Origin: Paraburkholderia diazotrophica
Lineage (GTDB): Bacteria > Pseudomonadota > Gammaproteobacteria > Burkholderiales > Burkholderiaceae
Length of the DNA stretch: 64,000 nucleotides
NCBI RefSeq assembly: GCF_900108945.1
Contig: NZ_FNYE01000009.1
Span: forward strand, 172,711-236,710
Direction: 5' to 3'
The notes under the pieces: generated by a model
What the model was told of the DNA's origin: nothing
Databases searched by the model: none
Seen by the model: the letters and a program-made list of their open reading frames with translations, nothing else
Shown: positions 17,737 to 28,236 of the stretch, one piece after another
Position numbering within the stretch: position 1 is the first letter of the stretch
How the letters are laid out: every line of letters starts with the position of its first letter
Position numbers and translations under genes: made by a program

Positions 17737-18273
17737 CTATATCAGCAGCCGATCGTCGGCAGTTGGCTTGCGTTCCAGCAGTGCAGCGAGCTTTCTTAAT
17801 GCCGAAGTCAATTCGCTGCGCCGCGTGCAGCCGCCAAGCGAGATACGGATCGCATTCGGCACATCGCCGCCCTGGCAAAACGCGGAAGCCGGCGCAACGA
17901 CGAGTCCTTCCCTGCGGGCCGCATCGGCGGGACTCTGCGCGGCCCAGTGCTGCGGCAACGCCTGCCACATATGAATGCCGCCGCTCGTCTTCGAACCGCT
18001 GACGGGCGACAGGACCTGACTGGCCGCGAGCAGGCGTTCGCGCGACTCCTTCCGGATGCCCGCCAGCACTTCCGACGCCGTGCCGTCGACAATCCACTGC
18101 GTGACCAGCGATGTGGCAAGCGGCGGCGACATCAGCGAAAGCGATCTCAATGCCTTCAGAAACGCATCCTGTCCTTCGGCGGAAGGCAACACGAGAAAGG
18201 CGGCACGCAGTCCCGGCGAAATGCACTTCGAAAGCGTGGAGCCGACGCAGATCACGATCGAGCGTGCGCTCGC
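17737..18273 (-). pseudogene. C-terminal remnant of a MocR/GntR-type aminotransferase-like regulator
   Basis: A minus-strand frame of about 178 codons matches the second half of the aminotransferase domain of MocR regulators: VGSTLSKCISPGLRAAFLV (PLP-lysine region), LSLMSPPLATSLVTQW, GTASEVLAGIRKE, GGIHMWQALPQHW and NAIRISLGG, ending in a TAG at 17737. The GntR winged-helix domain and the first half of the aminotransferase fold, roughly 270-300 residues, are missing, and a terminator for the upstream genes lies where they should be. It is most likely a deletion remnant; an open frame extends to an ATG at 18333, but those extra codons resemble nothing. Confidence 0.75.
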
Positions 18274-18300
18274 GCGTGACTGATGTGTGGAGCCGAAGAA

Positions 18301-18341
18301 AATAAAAAATTGCCGTGATGCGTGGATGCGCATCGCGGCAA
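18301..18341 (-). terminator. Rho-independent terminator of the sulfite reductase operon
   Basis: A 13-bp stem (TTGCCGTGATGCG with CGCATCGCGGCAA, one G-U) around a six-base loop; on the minus strand it is followed by six T residues. It lies 38 bases after the DUF934 stop codon. Confidence 0.9.
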
Positions 18342-18378
18342 CTTGTATTCAAAGACCGCGCTAATGCGCACCGGATGT

Positions 18379-18794
18379 TCAACCGTCCGCTGTCACTTCC
18401 TGCTCGTGACGCCGAAACGGCGCATCGCGAACCACGTCGCCTTGATAAAAAGACGCGAAGCGATCGAGTTGCCGTTGCGCATCGCCTGAATCGACGCCTT
18501 CCCTGAGCACCGCGCTTGAAAAACCCGTCCGCTCCATCTGGATCAACTGATCGGCGAGTACGTCGCCCGTTGCGCGCAGGTCGCCCGTGAAGCCGAGCCG
18601 TCGCCGTATCAGATACGCCTGGCTAAAGGCCCTGCCGTCCGTGAAGCTCGGGAAGTGGAGTTCGACGCGCTGCGCCTGCGCAATCGCGTCGCGATGATCG
18701 AGCGGATCGGCGTCGTTATCGAGCGCAACGATGCGATCGACGGCATCCGCGAGGTGCGCCGCCGCGTCGAGAAGCCGGATGCGTGTATTGCCGT

Positions 18795-18798
<4 letters not shown>
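18379..18798 (-). CDS. DUF934 protein, sulfite reductase partner
   Basis: 139 residues, cytoplasmic. The DUF934 hallmark is visible (VELHFPSFTDGRAFSQAYLIRRR split around the conserved F-x-D-G-R-x-F-S core, then GDLRATGDVLADQL). The family is nearly always encoded after sulfite reductase and is thought to help sulfate assimilation; its biochemical role is unknown. Its ATG overlaps the reductase stop codon by four bases (ATGA), so translation is coupled. In related genomes cysH and cysDN normally follow, but here a terminator and a MocR remnant follow instead. Confidence 0.88.
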
Positions 18799-20585
<1,787 letters not shown>

Positions 20586-20786
20586 GGCTGATGTCGAGGG
20601 CATGCGCTTCACGCGCCGCCGTCCGGCGATGCGGAACACGACTGTCCCAATGTGAAATGTGCTTTCGAATCTACTGGCCGATGCATTGACGGACAAGACG
20701 CAGATGACGCGAAATCGATAGCAGCAGATGAGAAAAACTGCGTGTGCAATACGTCACGACTTCTCCGCCGACGATTCCGCTTCGAC

Positions 20787-20814
20787 GCGATCGGATAAAA
20801 GCGATCGGATAAAA
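20787..20814. repeat. 14-bp perfect tandem repeat in the cysI/DUF2322 divergent promoter
   Basis: GCGATCGGATAAAA occurs twice without a gap. Each copy contains a CGATCG palindrome and GGATAAAA, and the second runs into TAAAAT, a possible -10 element for the DUF2322 gene 44 bases further on. Confidence 0.92.
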
Positions 20815-20857
20815 TGCGGGCCCACACGTTATTTCCCCAACCGACGGAGCGTATTCA

Positions 20858-21190
20858 GTGATTCAACCGGGCAACGTATTCAAGGACAATCTCGCGCAAC
20901 TGCCGGGCATCGACGGTATCGAGCGCATCGACCTCGTCGACGGCAAGGGCGCCGTCGTGGCGAGCATCGAGAACAAGCCGGGCAAGCAGGGCTCGTTGGC
21001 CGTCTATCACTATCTGCGGCAGGCATTCGGCGCGCTCGATGCGAAGGCCGCGGAACATGGGCTCGCCGTGTTCGCCGAGCACACAGCGGATGCGCGCAAT
21101 CGGCCGGGCGCACATCCGAATGTCGATCGCCTGCTGGACATCGCGGCGGGTGGCGAAGCGCTGCGTATCGACGTGATTGCGGCCGCGTAA
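20858..21190 (+). CDS. DUF2322 family protein
   Basis: 110 residues, soluble. The sequence (GNVFKDNLAQLPGIDGIERIDLV, GSLAVYHYLRQAFGALDA, AEHTADARNRPGAHPNVDRL) matches DUF2322, a small proteobacterial family without a known function. GTG start at 20858 with CGGAG upstream. It is divergent from the sulfite reductase operon and shares its promoter region. Confidence 0.85.
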   Translation: MIQPGNVFKDNLAQLPGIDGIERIDLVDGKGAVVASIENKPGKQGSLAVYHYLRQAFGALDAKAAEHGLAVFAEHTADARNRPGAHPNVDRLLDIAAGGEALRIDVIAAA

Positions 21191-21251
21191 GCGCTAATGG
21201 TGTGAAGGAGTGTGAGACCGGCGATTCCGCTTGAACTGAAGCCCCATCGCG

Positions 21252-22736
21252 TCAGATCAGTCCGAGCGCCAACGCCTTGAGCGTCGCCGCTGCACGCGTC
21301 GAGCACTCCAGCTTCCGAAAGACGCTCTCGACATGCGTGCGCACGGTGCTCGGACTCAATGCGAGCTCGCGCGCCGCTTCCTTGTTGCTCGCGCCGCGCG
21401 AGATTTCGCGCAATACGTCGACCTCACGCGCGGACAGCCGCGCCGACTGCGCGCGAGGATTCACGACGCGCCGTTGCGACGGCCCCGCGTCGATCAATGC
21501 ATCGACGACGTCGCGATCGAAGCGTCCCTGTGCTGCTTCGTCGCGCAACAGCTTCGCGGCTTCGTCGGCCGATAGTGCATCGCGCCACGGACGCGCCGCC
21601 CGCAATGCCACCCACGCGGCCGAAGTCGCGAGCACACGCGCTTCGAACGACAACGCGCTGCCCGAAGCGCCGCGAAAATAGCCCGAGCCGTCGACGCGCT
21701 CGTACGCATACGAGCCCAGTTCGGCTGCATCGGCGAGCGTGCCCGTCTGCTTGCCCGCACGCGATGTCCAGTACGGCACGAGGCGCACTTTCTCCCATGC
21801 GGCCTGCGAAAGGCGCGCGGGTGCGTTCCAGATCGGATTCGGCACGGCTGCGCGTCCCATGCCGTGAATCAGTCCCGCGCAATAGAGACGCTTCTGCGCA
21901 TTCGTGTCGAGCGCGAACCGGGCGGCGCACGCTGCGGCCGCCGCGGCGACGCCGCGCGAATACCCGACCATCCACGGCAGCTTGAGATCGATGATGTCGG
22001 CGATCAGCTCGATCGGCGTGACGTCGTTCATGCGAGGCGTCAACAGCGCGTCGTCGAGCGATGATGCGTCCGCGCGTCCGAGTTCGTCGAGCCATTGCGC
22101 CGCATGATCGATCACCAGCTTCGCGAGATGATCCGGATAGCGCGAGCCGGCGCGATGGCCGATCAACGATTGCGCGCGTTCGATACCGTAGATGCGCGCG
22201 AAGATTTCCAGCTCGCCCGCGAGCGCGACGACGAACACGGCTTCCGGCACTTCGCTGCCCGACAGACCATCCGGCGTGCCGCTGCCGTCCCACGTTTCGA
22301 ACACATGGCGCAGCGTCGCTTCCGTGCCGCCTTCGAGTCCGAGCATTCGCGCCGCTTCACCCGACACCTCGCAATGAATCCGCGCGAGCGGCGTGATGAC
22401 GGTGCCGATGTTGCCTTGCATGTCGGGCGGGCCGGCCCAATCCGGCTTGAGCGCGAGCATCGCTTCGCGGCTCGACACATCGTCGCCGAGCGCCTCGGCG
22501 AAACCCGATGCGTTCGCGGTGCAGCCCGACCAGCGCAGCAGCGACGCTTCGCGTGCGGCCACGATGTCCGCTTCGCCGAGCCCTGCCGCCTGCGCCAACC
22601 GCAGCGCGAGCCACGCGGTGCGGACGGAATGATCGGTCGGCTGGCCCATGCTCAGGTCGCCGATGAAGGCGAGCGCCTTGACGGCATCGAATACGCGAAC
22701 GGCCGGGCCGCTCAAAGTGTCCGTCGATGTGTGCAT
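21252..22736 (-). CDS. LuxR-type regulator with a degenerate HD-GYP domain
   Basis: 494 residues. The long N-terminal part is an HD/HD-GYP phosphohydrolase-like region; residues about 430-494 are a LuxR/GerE helix-turn-helix (LSAREVDVLREISRGASNKEAARELALSPSTVRTHVESV). In active HD-GYP proteins the centre has an HD pair and an HHERxDGSGY motif. Here the HD pair reads His291-Gly292 (LIHGMGR) and the second reads YAYERVDGSGY at 343-353, so metal ligands are lost and catalysis is doubtful. It may be a ligand-sensing transcription factor. It is divergent from an alpha/beta hydrolase gene. An upstream in-frame ATG at 22859 would overlap the promoter region and is less likely. Confidence 0.82.
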   Translation of the reverse strand: MHTSTDTLSGPAVRVFDAVKALAFIGDLSMGQPTDHSVRTAWLALRLAQAAGLGEADIVAAREASLLRWSGCTANASGFAEALGDDVSSREAMLALKPDWAGPPDMQGNIGTVITPLARIHCEVSGEAARMLGLEGGTEATLRHVFETWDGSGTPDGLSGSEVPEAVFVVALAGELEIFARIYGIERAQSLIGHRAGSRYPDHLAKLVIDHAAQWLDELGRADASSLDDALLTPRMNDVTPIELIADIIDLKLPWMVGYSRGVAAAAAACAARFALDTNAQKRLYCAGLIHGMGRAAVPNPIWNAPARLSQAAWEKVRLVPYWTSRAGKQTGTLADAAELGSYAYERVDGSGYFRGASGSALSFEARVLATSAAWVALRAARPWRDALSADEAAKLLRDEAAQGRFDRDVVDALIDAGPSQRRVVNPRAQSARLSAREVDVLREISRGASNKEAARELALSPSTVRTHVESVFRKLECSTRAAATLKALALGLI

Positions 22737-22875
22737 GGTCCACGCTTCAGATTTCCTTGTCGGGCCTACTATACCCGCGCGACGCGAAACGCGAGGTCGG
22801 TCATTTGACCGATACCCGTTATCGCGGCCCTCGGCGATGCTTCGATCCATGTTGACCACTTAAGGAAGATCGAAG

Positions 22876-23655
22876 ATGAATTCGCTGATCAGGAAGTGCC
22901 TCGCCGCAGTGATGCTGACGGGGGGCCTGTTGTCGTTGCAGGCGTCGCACGCGGCTCAGCCGCAGGATCTGAAGGGCAAGAACGTCGTGCTCGTGCACGG
23001 CGCGTTCGCCGATGGTTCGAGCTGGGACAAGGTGATCCCGTTGCTCGAAGCGCGCGGCTTGCACGTCGTCGCGGTGCAGAATCCGTTGAGCTCTCTCGCC
23101 GACGATGCCGCCGCGACGAAGCGTGCGATCGACGCGCAGCAAGGTCCCGTCGTGCTGGTCGGACATTCGTGGGGCGGCGTCGTGATCAGCGAGGCGGGCA
23201 ACGACGAAAAGGTGAAGGCGCTCGTCTACGTCGCCGCCTTCGCGCCCGACAGCGGGCAGTCGCTCAACGACATGATCAAGGGCAAGCCCGCTCCCGCATG
23301 GGCGAGCGAGCTGCAAAAGGACTCGGGCAACTTCCTGAAGCTATCGTCGAAAGCGATCGACGACGATTTCGCGCAGGACCTGAATGCAGCGGAAAAACGT
23401 GTCGTGGCCGCGACGCAAGGCCCGTGGTTCGCGGGATGCACGGACGACAAAGTGACCGACGCGGCATGGCGCAACAAGCCTTCGTACTTCGTTGTCGCGA
23501 ACAAGGACCGCATGATCGATCCGCGTTTGCAGGACGCGATGGCAGCGCAGATAAAGGCGCACGTGACGCACGTCGACGCCAGTCATGTCGCGATGCTGAG
23601 CCAGCCGCGAGCGGTGGCGGACGCGATCATCGCCGCGGCGAGCCGCGCACAGTGA
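22876..23655 (+). CDS. Secreted alpha/beta hydrolase
   Basis: 259 residues with a signal peptide (ending LQASHA). The fold is complete: oxyanion motif VLVHGAFADGSSW, nucleophile Ser in VGHSWGGVV, acid Asp in the NKDRMIDPRLQ region and His in VDASHVAML. This branch (EstC-like/salicylate esterase-like short hydrolases) cleaves esters; secretion to the periplasm fits a detoxification or scavenging role. AAGGAAG precedes the ATG. Control by the divergent LuxR-type protein is plausible. A strong terminator follows 80 bases downstream. Confidence 0.87.
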   Translation: MNSLIRKCLAAVMLTGGLLSLQASHAAQPQDLKGKNVVLVHGAFADGSSWDKVIPLLEARGLHVVAVQNPLSSLADDAAATKRAIDAQQGPVVLVGHSWGGVVISEAGNDEKVKALVYVAAFAPDSGQSLNDMIKGKPAPAWASELQKDSGNFLKLSSKAIDDDFAQDLNAAEKRVVAATQGPWFAGCTDDKVTDAAWRNKPSYFVVANKDRMIDPRLQDAMAAQIKAHVTHVDASHVAMLSQPRAVADAIIAAASRAQ

Positions 23656-23734
23656 TGCCGGACATCGGGCGATTGCATTAGCCTCCGCGATCACGGAGCG
23701 CGCGCGGTTGCTTCGACAAACCGTATCGTTAAAT

Positions 23735-23774
23735 AAAGACAGGCGGCCCTGGTGACGGGGCCGCCTGTCTTTTC
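23735..23774 (+). terminator. Strong rho-independent terminator, probably bidirectional
   Basis: A perfect 15-bp stem (AAAGACAGGCGGCCC with its complement) around an eight-base loop, followed by TTTT on the plus strand and by an A-rich stretch on the other side. It insulates the hydrolase gene from the kdgT operon. Confidence 0.93.
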
Positions 23775-23838
23775 GCATTTGCACTGCATCTTCGCTGCAT
23801 CGGGCGCTCACGTCTTCTTCTGCTCCCCGCAAGTAAAA

Positions 23839-23938
23839 TGATCGATTCGATCAAGCAGTTTGACCGATTTGCGCAATCATCCAGAACGCACTACACTGCA
23901 GACTGATCGTTTTGATCTAACGGTGACTGTTTCAATCA
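23839..23938 (+). promoter_or_regulatory. Array of DeoR-type operators before the kdgT-dtnK-pdxA2 operon
   Basis: Three related dyads are visible: TGATCGATTCGATCA (23839-23853), TGATCGTTTTGATCT (23904-23918) and TGACTGTTTCAATCA (23924-23938). A weaker version, TGACCGATTTGCGCA, lies at 23861-23875. The last two start 20 bases apart, about two helical turns. Multiple spaced copies are typical of DeoR/GlpR repressors, and a DeoR gene is at the end of this operon. Confidence 0.75.
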
Positions 23939-23984
23939 AAATCGCGGCTTAGACGCGACAAATAAAGCCAGGAAGGAGACTCGC

Positions 23985-24983
23985 ATGGTTCAGATTCCCA
24001 TCAAGCGCTCGATCGAGCGCGTTCCCGGCGGCATGATGATCGTGCCGTTGCTCATCGGCGCGCTAGTGGCGACGTTCCTGCCGGGCATGCCTAAATTCTT
24101 CGGTTCGTTCACCAGCGCGCTCTTTACGGGCGCGCTGCCGATCCTCGCCGTGTTCTACGTCTGCATGGGCGCGGGCATCGACATCAAGGCGACGCCGTAT
24201 CTGATGAAAAAGGGCGGCGCGCTGCTGGTCACGAAGGTGGGCGCGGCTGTGATCATCGGCGTGATTCTCGGGCACATCATCGGCGAGCAGCCGGTTTCGG
24301 CGGGGCTCTTCGCGGGCATCTCGACGCTGGCCGTCGTCGCCGCGATGAACGACACGAACGGCGGCCTGTACATGGCGCTGATGGGCCAGTACGGCCGCTC
24401 GGAAGACGTCGGCGCCTATACGCTGATGTCGCTCGAATCGGGCCCGTTCCTGACGATGGTGACGCTGGGCGTCGCGGGTCTGTCGGCGTTCCCGTGGCAG
24501 ACGCTGGTCGGCAGCATTCTGCCGCTCGCGCTCGGCATGCTGCTCGGCAATCTGGACCGCGAGATGCGCGACTTCCTCGCGAAGGCCGTGCCCGTGATGA
24601 TTCCGTTTTTCGCGCTGGCGCTCGGCGCCGGTCTCGATCTGCACAAGGTATGGCAAGCTGGGCTGCTGGGCATCGGCCTCGGTATCGCGGTCGTGATCGT
24701 GACGGGCATTCCGCTGTATTTCGCCGACCGCCTGACGGGCGGCACGGGTGTCGCCGGCGTGGCCGCAGCCAACACGGCGGGCAATGCGGCCGCCGTGCCG
24801 GCGCTCGTCGCCGCGGCGAACCCCGTGTACAACGAAGCGGCGAAGAGCGCGACCTTGCTGGTGGCCGCGTGCGTCGTCGTGACGGCGATCCTGTCGCCGA
24901 TCCTCACGTCGGCGATCGCGAAGCGCTATCAGCAGCGCAACGAACGCGCGCGCACGGAGAATCGCCAAGGGCTGGCACGATGA
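23985..24983 (+). CDS. kdgT: KdgT-type sugar-acid permease
   Basis: 332 residues, about ten transmembrane helices, matching the 2-keto-3-deoxygluconate permease family (PVLIG-like start [73 protein letters not shown]). With dtnK and pdxA2 downstream, the cargo is probably a four-carbon acid sugar such as D-threonate or D-erythronate rather than ketodeoxygluconate (inference). GGAAGGAG precedes the ATG. Its stop overlaps the dtnK start (ATGA). Confidence 0.9.
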   Translation: MVQIPIKRSIERVPGGMMIVPLLIGALVATFLPGMPKFFGSFTSALFTGALPILAVFYVCMGAGIDIKATPYLMKKGGALLVTKVGAAVIIGVILGHIIGEQPVSAGLFAGISTLAVVAAMNDTNGGLYMALMGQYGRSEDVGAYTLMSLESGPFLTMVTLGVAGLSAFPWQTLVGSILPLALGMLLGNLDREMRDFLAKAVPVMIPFFALALGAGLDLHKVWQAGLLGIGLGIAVVIVTGIPLYFADRLTGGTGVAGVAAANTAGNAAAVPALVAAANPVYNEAAKSATLLVAACVVVTAILSPILTSAIAKRYQQRNERARTENRQGLAR

Positions 24984-26251
24984 AGATTCTGATCATTGCG
25001 GACGACCTGTCGGGTGCCGCGGACTGCGCGATCGGATTCGCGAGCGCCGGCCATCGGACGGTCGTCACGCTCGAGGCGACGCGCACGCAAGCTCATGACG
25101 GCGCCGACACGATCGCCATCGATACGGACACGCGCCGTCTCGCGCCGCACGATGCGGCGGCGCGCACGTCGGCCGCCTATGCGGAAATGAGCGCGCGAGA
25201 CCAGCGCCTCTACAAGAAAATCGACTCGACATTGCGCGGCAACTGGGCCGCCGAAGTCGCGGGTCTGCAAGCGCTCGCGGGCATGGCGATCGTCGCGCCC
25301 GCGTTCCCCGCGACGGGCCGCACGGTGCGCGGCGGCTGCGTCTATGTGTACGGCGAGCCGCTCGAAGAGACGGCCACGTGGAAGCTCGAACACGCGGGAC
25401 TGCCCGCCGATATCGCGACGCAACTCGAGTCGGCCGGTCTGAAAACGGACCGGCTCGACGCCGAAGCGTTGCGCGACGAACCGCAGACACTCGCGGTGTG
25501 CATCGGCGCGATGGCCGCGAAAGGCGTGCAGGCGCTGATCGTCGATACGCAGAGCGAGCAGTCATTGCGTGCGCTTGCTCAAGCGACGCTGCACAGCGAT
25601 GCGCCGTTCTTCTGGGTCGGTTCGGGCGGTCTTGCGCGCGAGATCGCCGCGCTGAATCCGCGCAACGGCGCAGCCGGCCGCAAGCCGGACGTTGCGCCGT
25701 TTCCCGGCGGACCGATCCTGATTCTCGTCGGCAGCCTGTCGGCTGTCAGCGAGCGGCAGTGCGCGATGCTGCGCGAACGTGGCGGCGTCGAAGAACTGGT
25801 CGTGCCGCCTGCCGTGTTGCGAGAAGGCACGAGCCATCGCGACTGGCACGCGTTGCGGGAACAGATCGGCGTGTCGTTGCAGGCGGGCGTCGATCTGCTG
25901 CTGCGAATCGGCCGCGACGATGCATTCAATCCTGCCGAAGGCGCACAACTTTCGACGGCGCTCGCGGCGCTTGTCGAGCCGCACTTCACGAAGACGGGCG
26001 GCGTGATCGCGACGGGCGGCGAGACGGCCCGCGCGATGCTCACGGCCGCGCGCATCGGCAGCCTGCAATTGCTGGCGGAAGTCGAAGCGGGCGTGGCCGT
26101 CGGCCGGCCGCTTGGCACCGCGAGCACGCATTGCCCCGGCGTCGTGACGAAGGCGGGTGCATTCGGCACCGATCACGCGTTGTTCGCCGCGTGGCTGACG
26201 CTGCGTAACGAAATCGAACCGGAAACGGAACCGGACGTCGTCCCGCATTGA
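24980..26251 (+). CDS. dtnK: Four-carbon acid sugar kinase (D-threonate/D-erythronate kinase)
   Basis: 423 residues, DUF1537/four-carbon acid sugar kinase family. The N-terminal substrate domain begins [20 protein letters not shown] and has [12 protein letters not shown]; the C-terminal nucleotide domain has [13 protein letters not shown] and [11 protein letters not shown]. Characterised DtnK/DenK enzymes phosphorylate D-threonate or D-erythronate at O4, giving the substrate of PdxA2. The direct neighbour pdxA2 supports this. Translation starts inside the kdgT stop codon. Which epimer is used cannot be told from the sequence. Confidence 0.9.
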   Translation: MKILIIADDLSGAADCAIGFASAGHRTVVTLEATRTQAHDGADTIAIDTDTRRLAPHDAAARTSAAYAEMSARDQRLYKKIDSTLRGNWAAEVAGLQALAGMAIVAPAFPATGRTVRGGCVYVYGEPLEETATWKLEHAGLPADIATQLESAGLKTDRLDAEALRDEPQTLAVCIGAMAAKGVQALIVDTQSEQSLRALAQATLHSDAPFFWVGSGGLAREIAALNPRNGAAGRKPDVAPFPGGPILILVGSLSAVSERQCAMLRERGGVEELVVPPAVLREGTSHRDWHALREQIGVSLQAGVDLLLRIGRDDAFNPAEGAQLSTALAALVEPHFTKTGGVIATGGETARAMLTAARIGSLQLLAEVEAGVAVGRPLGTASTHCPGVVTKAGAFGTDHALFAAWLTLRNEIEPETEPDVVPH

Positions 26252-26301
26252 CGTCCGTGCATGAACCAGAATCAAACCTTGAAGCCTGACGAGATCACAT
26301 C

Positions 26302-27300
26302 ATGAGCAACTATCTTCCTGTAATCGGCATCACGATGGGCGATGCAGCCGGCGTTGGCGCGGAAGTCGTCGTCAAGAGCCTCGCGCATTCGTCCGTCTAC
26401 GCGCAATGCCGTCCGCTCGTAATCGGCGACGCGAAGCGCCTTGAACGCGCGAATCAGATCGTCGGCGGCGAGATGAAGATTCGCCGCATCGGCGATGCAT
26501 CGGAAGCGCGCTACGAGCAGGGCACGATCGACTGCATCGACCTCGGCCTGATTCCCGACGACCTGCCGTTCGGCCAGCTGTCGGCGCTGGCGGGCGACGC
26601 CGCTTACCAGTACATCAAGCGCGCCGTCGAACTCGCGCAGGCGGGCAAGATCGATGCGATCTGCACCGCGCCGCTCAACAAGGAAGCGCTGCATGCGGGC
26701 GGCCACAAGTATCCGGGCCACACGGAAATGCTTGCGCATCTGACGGGCGTCGAAGAAGTGTCGATGATGCTCGTCGCGCCGCAACTGCGCGTGATTCACG
26801 TGACGACGCATATCGGCATCATCGACGCGATCCGCAAGATCGAGCCGGGTCTCGTGCAGCGGACCATCGAACGCGGTCACGCGACGCTCGTGAAGGCGGG
26901 CATCGAGAAGCCGCGCATCGGCGTGTGCGGGATCAATCCGCATGCGGGCGAGAACGGCCTGTTCGGCTACGGCGAAGAAGAGGAGAAGATCATTCCCGCC
27001 ATCGAGGTGCTGCAGGAGCGCGGCCTCGACGTCACGGGCCCGCTGCCTGCCGACACGCTGTTCTTCCGCGCGGGCCGCGGCGATTTCGATCTGGTGGTCG
27101 CGATGTATCACGACCAGGGCCATGGTCCCGTGAAGGTGCTCGGTCTCGAAGCGGGCGTGAACGTGACGGTGGGGCTCGAAGTGATCCGCACGTCCGTCGA
27201 TCACGGCACGGCGTTCGATATCGCGGGCAAGGGCATCGTCGATGAAGGCAGCATGCTCGAAGCGCTGCGCCAGGGCGCGGAACTGGCGACGCGCCGTTAA
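26302..27300 (+). CDS. pdxA2: PdxA2-type 4-phospho-D-threonate/erythronate 3-dehydrogenase
   Basis: 332 residues of the PdxA family (ITMGDAAGVGAEVVVK, CTAPLNKEALHAGG, GHTEMLAH, MYHDQGHGPVKVLG; metal-binding His in the last motif). True PdxA makes vitamin B6; the PdxA2 branch oxidises 4-phospho-D-threonate or -erythronate, which then decarboxylates to dihydroxyacetone phosphate (established for the DtnK/PdxA2 pathway). Coupling with dtnK and the sugar-acid permease favours catabolism here. Third gene of the operon, 50 bases after dtnK. Confidence 0.9.
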   Translation: MSNYLPVIGITMGDAAGVGAEVVVKSLAHSSVYAQCRPLVIGDAKRLERANQIVGGEMKIRRIGDASEARYEQGTIDCIDLGLIPDDLPFGQLSALAGDAAYQYIKRAVELAQAGKIDAICTAPLNKEALHAGGHKYPGHTEMLAHLTGVEEVSMMLVAPQLRVIHVTTHIGIIDAIRKIEPGLVQRTIERGHATLVKAGIEKPRIGVCGINPHAGENGLFGYGEEEEKIIPAIEVLQERGLDVTGPLPADTLFFRAGRGDFDLVVAMYHDQGHGPVKVLGLEAGVNVTVGLEVIRTSVDHGTAFDIAGKGIVDEGSMLEALRQGAELATRR

Positions 27301-27305
27301 CCCAC

Positions 27306-27338
27306 TCGAAGCGAAGCGAATCGAAGCGAAGCGAAGCG
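27306..27338. repeat. Short GCGAA tandem repeat between pdxA2 and deoR
   Basis: A 5-bp unit (GCGAA, with TCGAA variants) is repeated about six times immediately after the pdxA2 stop codon. It is a likely slippage site of no obvious function. Confidence 0.85.
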
Positions 27339-27414
27339 CGTTACGTATGGCCTCGATGCTGTTCGCGCGCATCGCTGGTGTAAGATCGAGACCCTTTCTC
27401 ACGCTGCTGCCGAT

Positions 27415-28182
27415 GTGAAAAAAACGACTGACCGTCATCAGGCGATTCTTGAGTTCGTTCGTACGCGCGATGCCAACGTCGAAGAGTTGTGCGCCGCGCT
27501 CGGTGTATCGGAAGCGACGATCCGGCGCGATCTGACCGCGCTCGCGAAACAGCGGCGGCTCGTGCGCACGTATGGCGGCGCGACGGCGCTGGTCGGCGTG
27601 CATGAGCCGGAAGCGTCGCTCGAAGAACGCAAGGCCGCGCAGAGCGAGCAGAAGGAAGCGATTGCGCAAGCGGCGGCCGCGCATGTCCGCGAGGGCGACA
27701 CGGTGCTGCTCGACGGCGGAACGACGTGTGCCGGGCTCGCGCGTCATCTGAGCGCGCGAGAAAACCTGCATGTGGTGACGAACAATCTGCTCGCGGTGAC
27801 GTCGCTTGCGAATGCACCGGGCGTGCGGCTCACGCTGATCGGCGGCGAGTTGCGCGGGTCGAGCATGAGCACGCTCGGGCCGCTCGCCGAACTGATCCTG
27901 AGCCGCTTGACCGTCGATCGCGCCTTTCTCGGCGCGGACGGCGTCGTCGCGGGTTTCGGCCTGTGTGAGACGACGGCTCAGCAGGCTTACCTGAAAGAGT
28001 GCATCGTGGCCCGCGCAGCCGAGATCATCGTGCTCGCGGATTCGGCGAAGCTAGGGCGCGCGCGTCAGCAGCATTGGACGCCCATTCAGCGCGACTGGCG
28101 GCTCATTACTTCCGCGACGGCGACGGAGGAACTGTTGGCGCCGTTTCGCGCGCTGCCCGAAGTGACCGTCGAAGTGGCGTGA
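27415..28182 (+). CDS. DeoR/GlpR-family repressor of the four-carbon sugar-acid operon
   Basis: 255 residues. N-terminal DeoR helix-turn-helix (RHQAILEFVRTRDANVEELCAALGVSEATIRRDL, RLVRTYGGA) and C-terminal DeoRC sensor domain (VLLDGGTTCAGLARHL, VVTNNLLAV, FLGADGV). Members bind tandem operators and release them on binding a phosphorylated sugar. It is the last gene in the row after pdxA2 and the operator array before kdgT fits its type, so autoregulation of the whole operon is likely (inference). GTG start at 27415. Confidence 0.9.
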   Translation: MKKTTDRHQAILEFVRTRDANVEELCAALGVSEATIRRDLTALAKQRRLVRTYGGATALVGVHEPEASLEERKAAQSEQKEAIAQAAAAHVREGDTVLLDGGTTCAGLARHLSARENLHVVTNNLLAVTSLANAPGVRLTLIGGELRGSSMSTLGPLAELILSRLTVDRAFLGADGVVAGFGLCETTAQQAYLKECIVARAAEIIVLADSAKLGRARQQHWTPIQRDWRLITSATATEELLAPFRALPEVTVEVA

Positions 28183-28236
28183 AAGCGATGCCCGCGACGG
28201 GCATATGAAAACGGAACACGCCGCCGTCGCAGGCAC

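Noticed and set aside
28188..28204. ATGCCCG/CGGGCAT hairpin as terminator between deoR and aldolase genes
   Set aside because: The stem is short and no T-tract follows on either strand.
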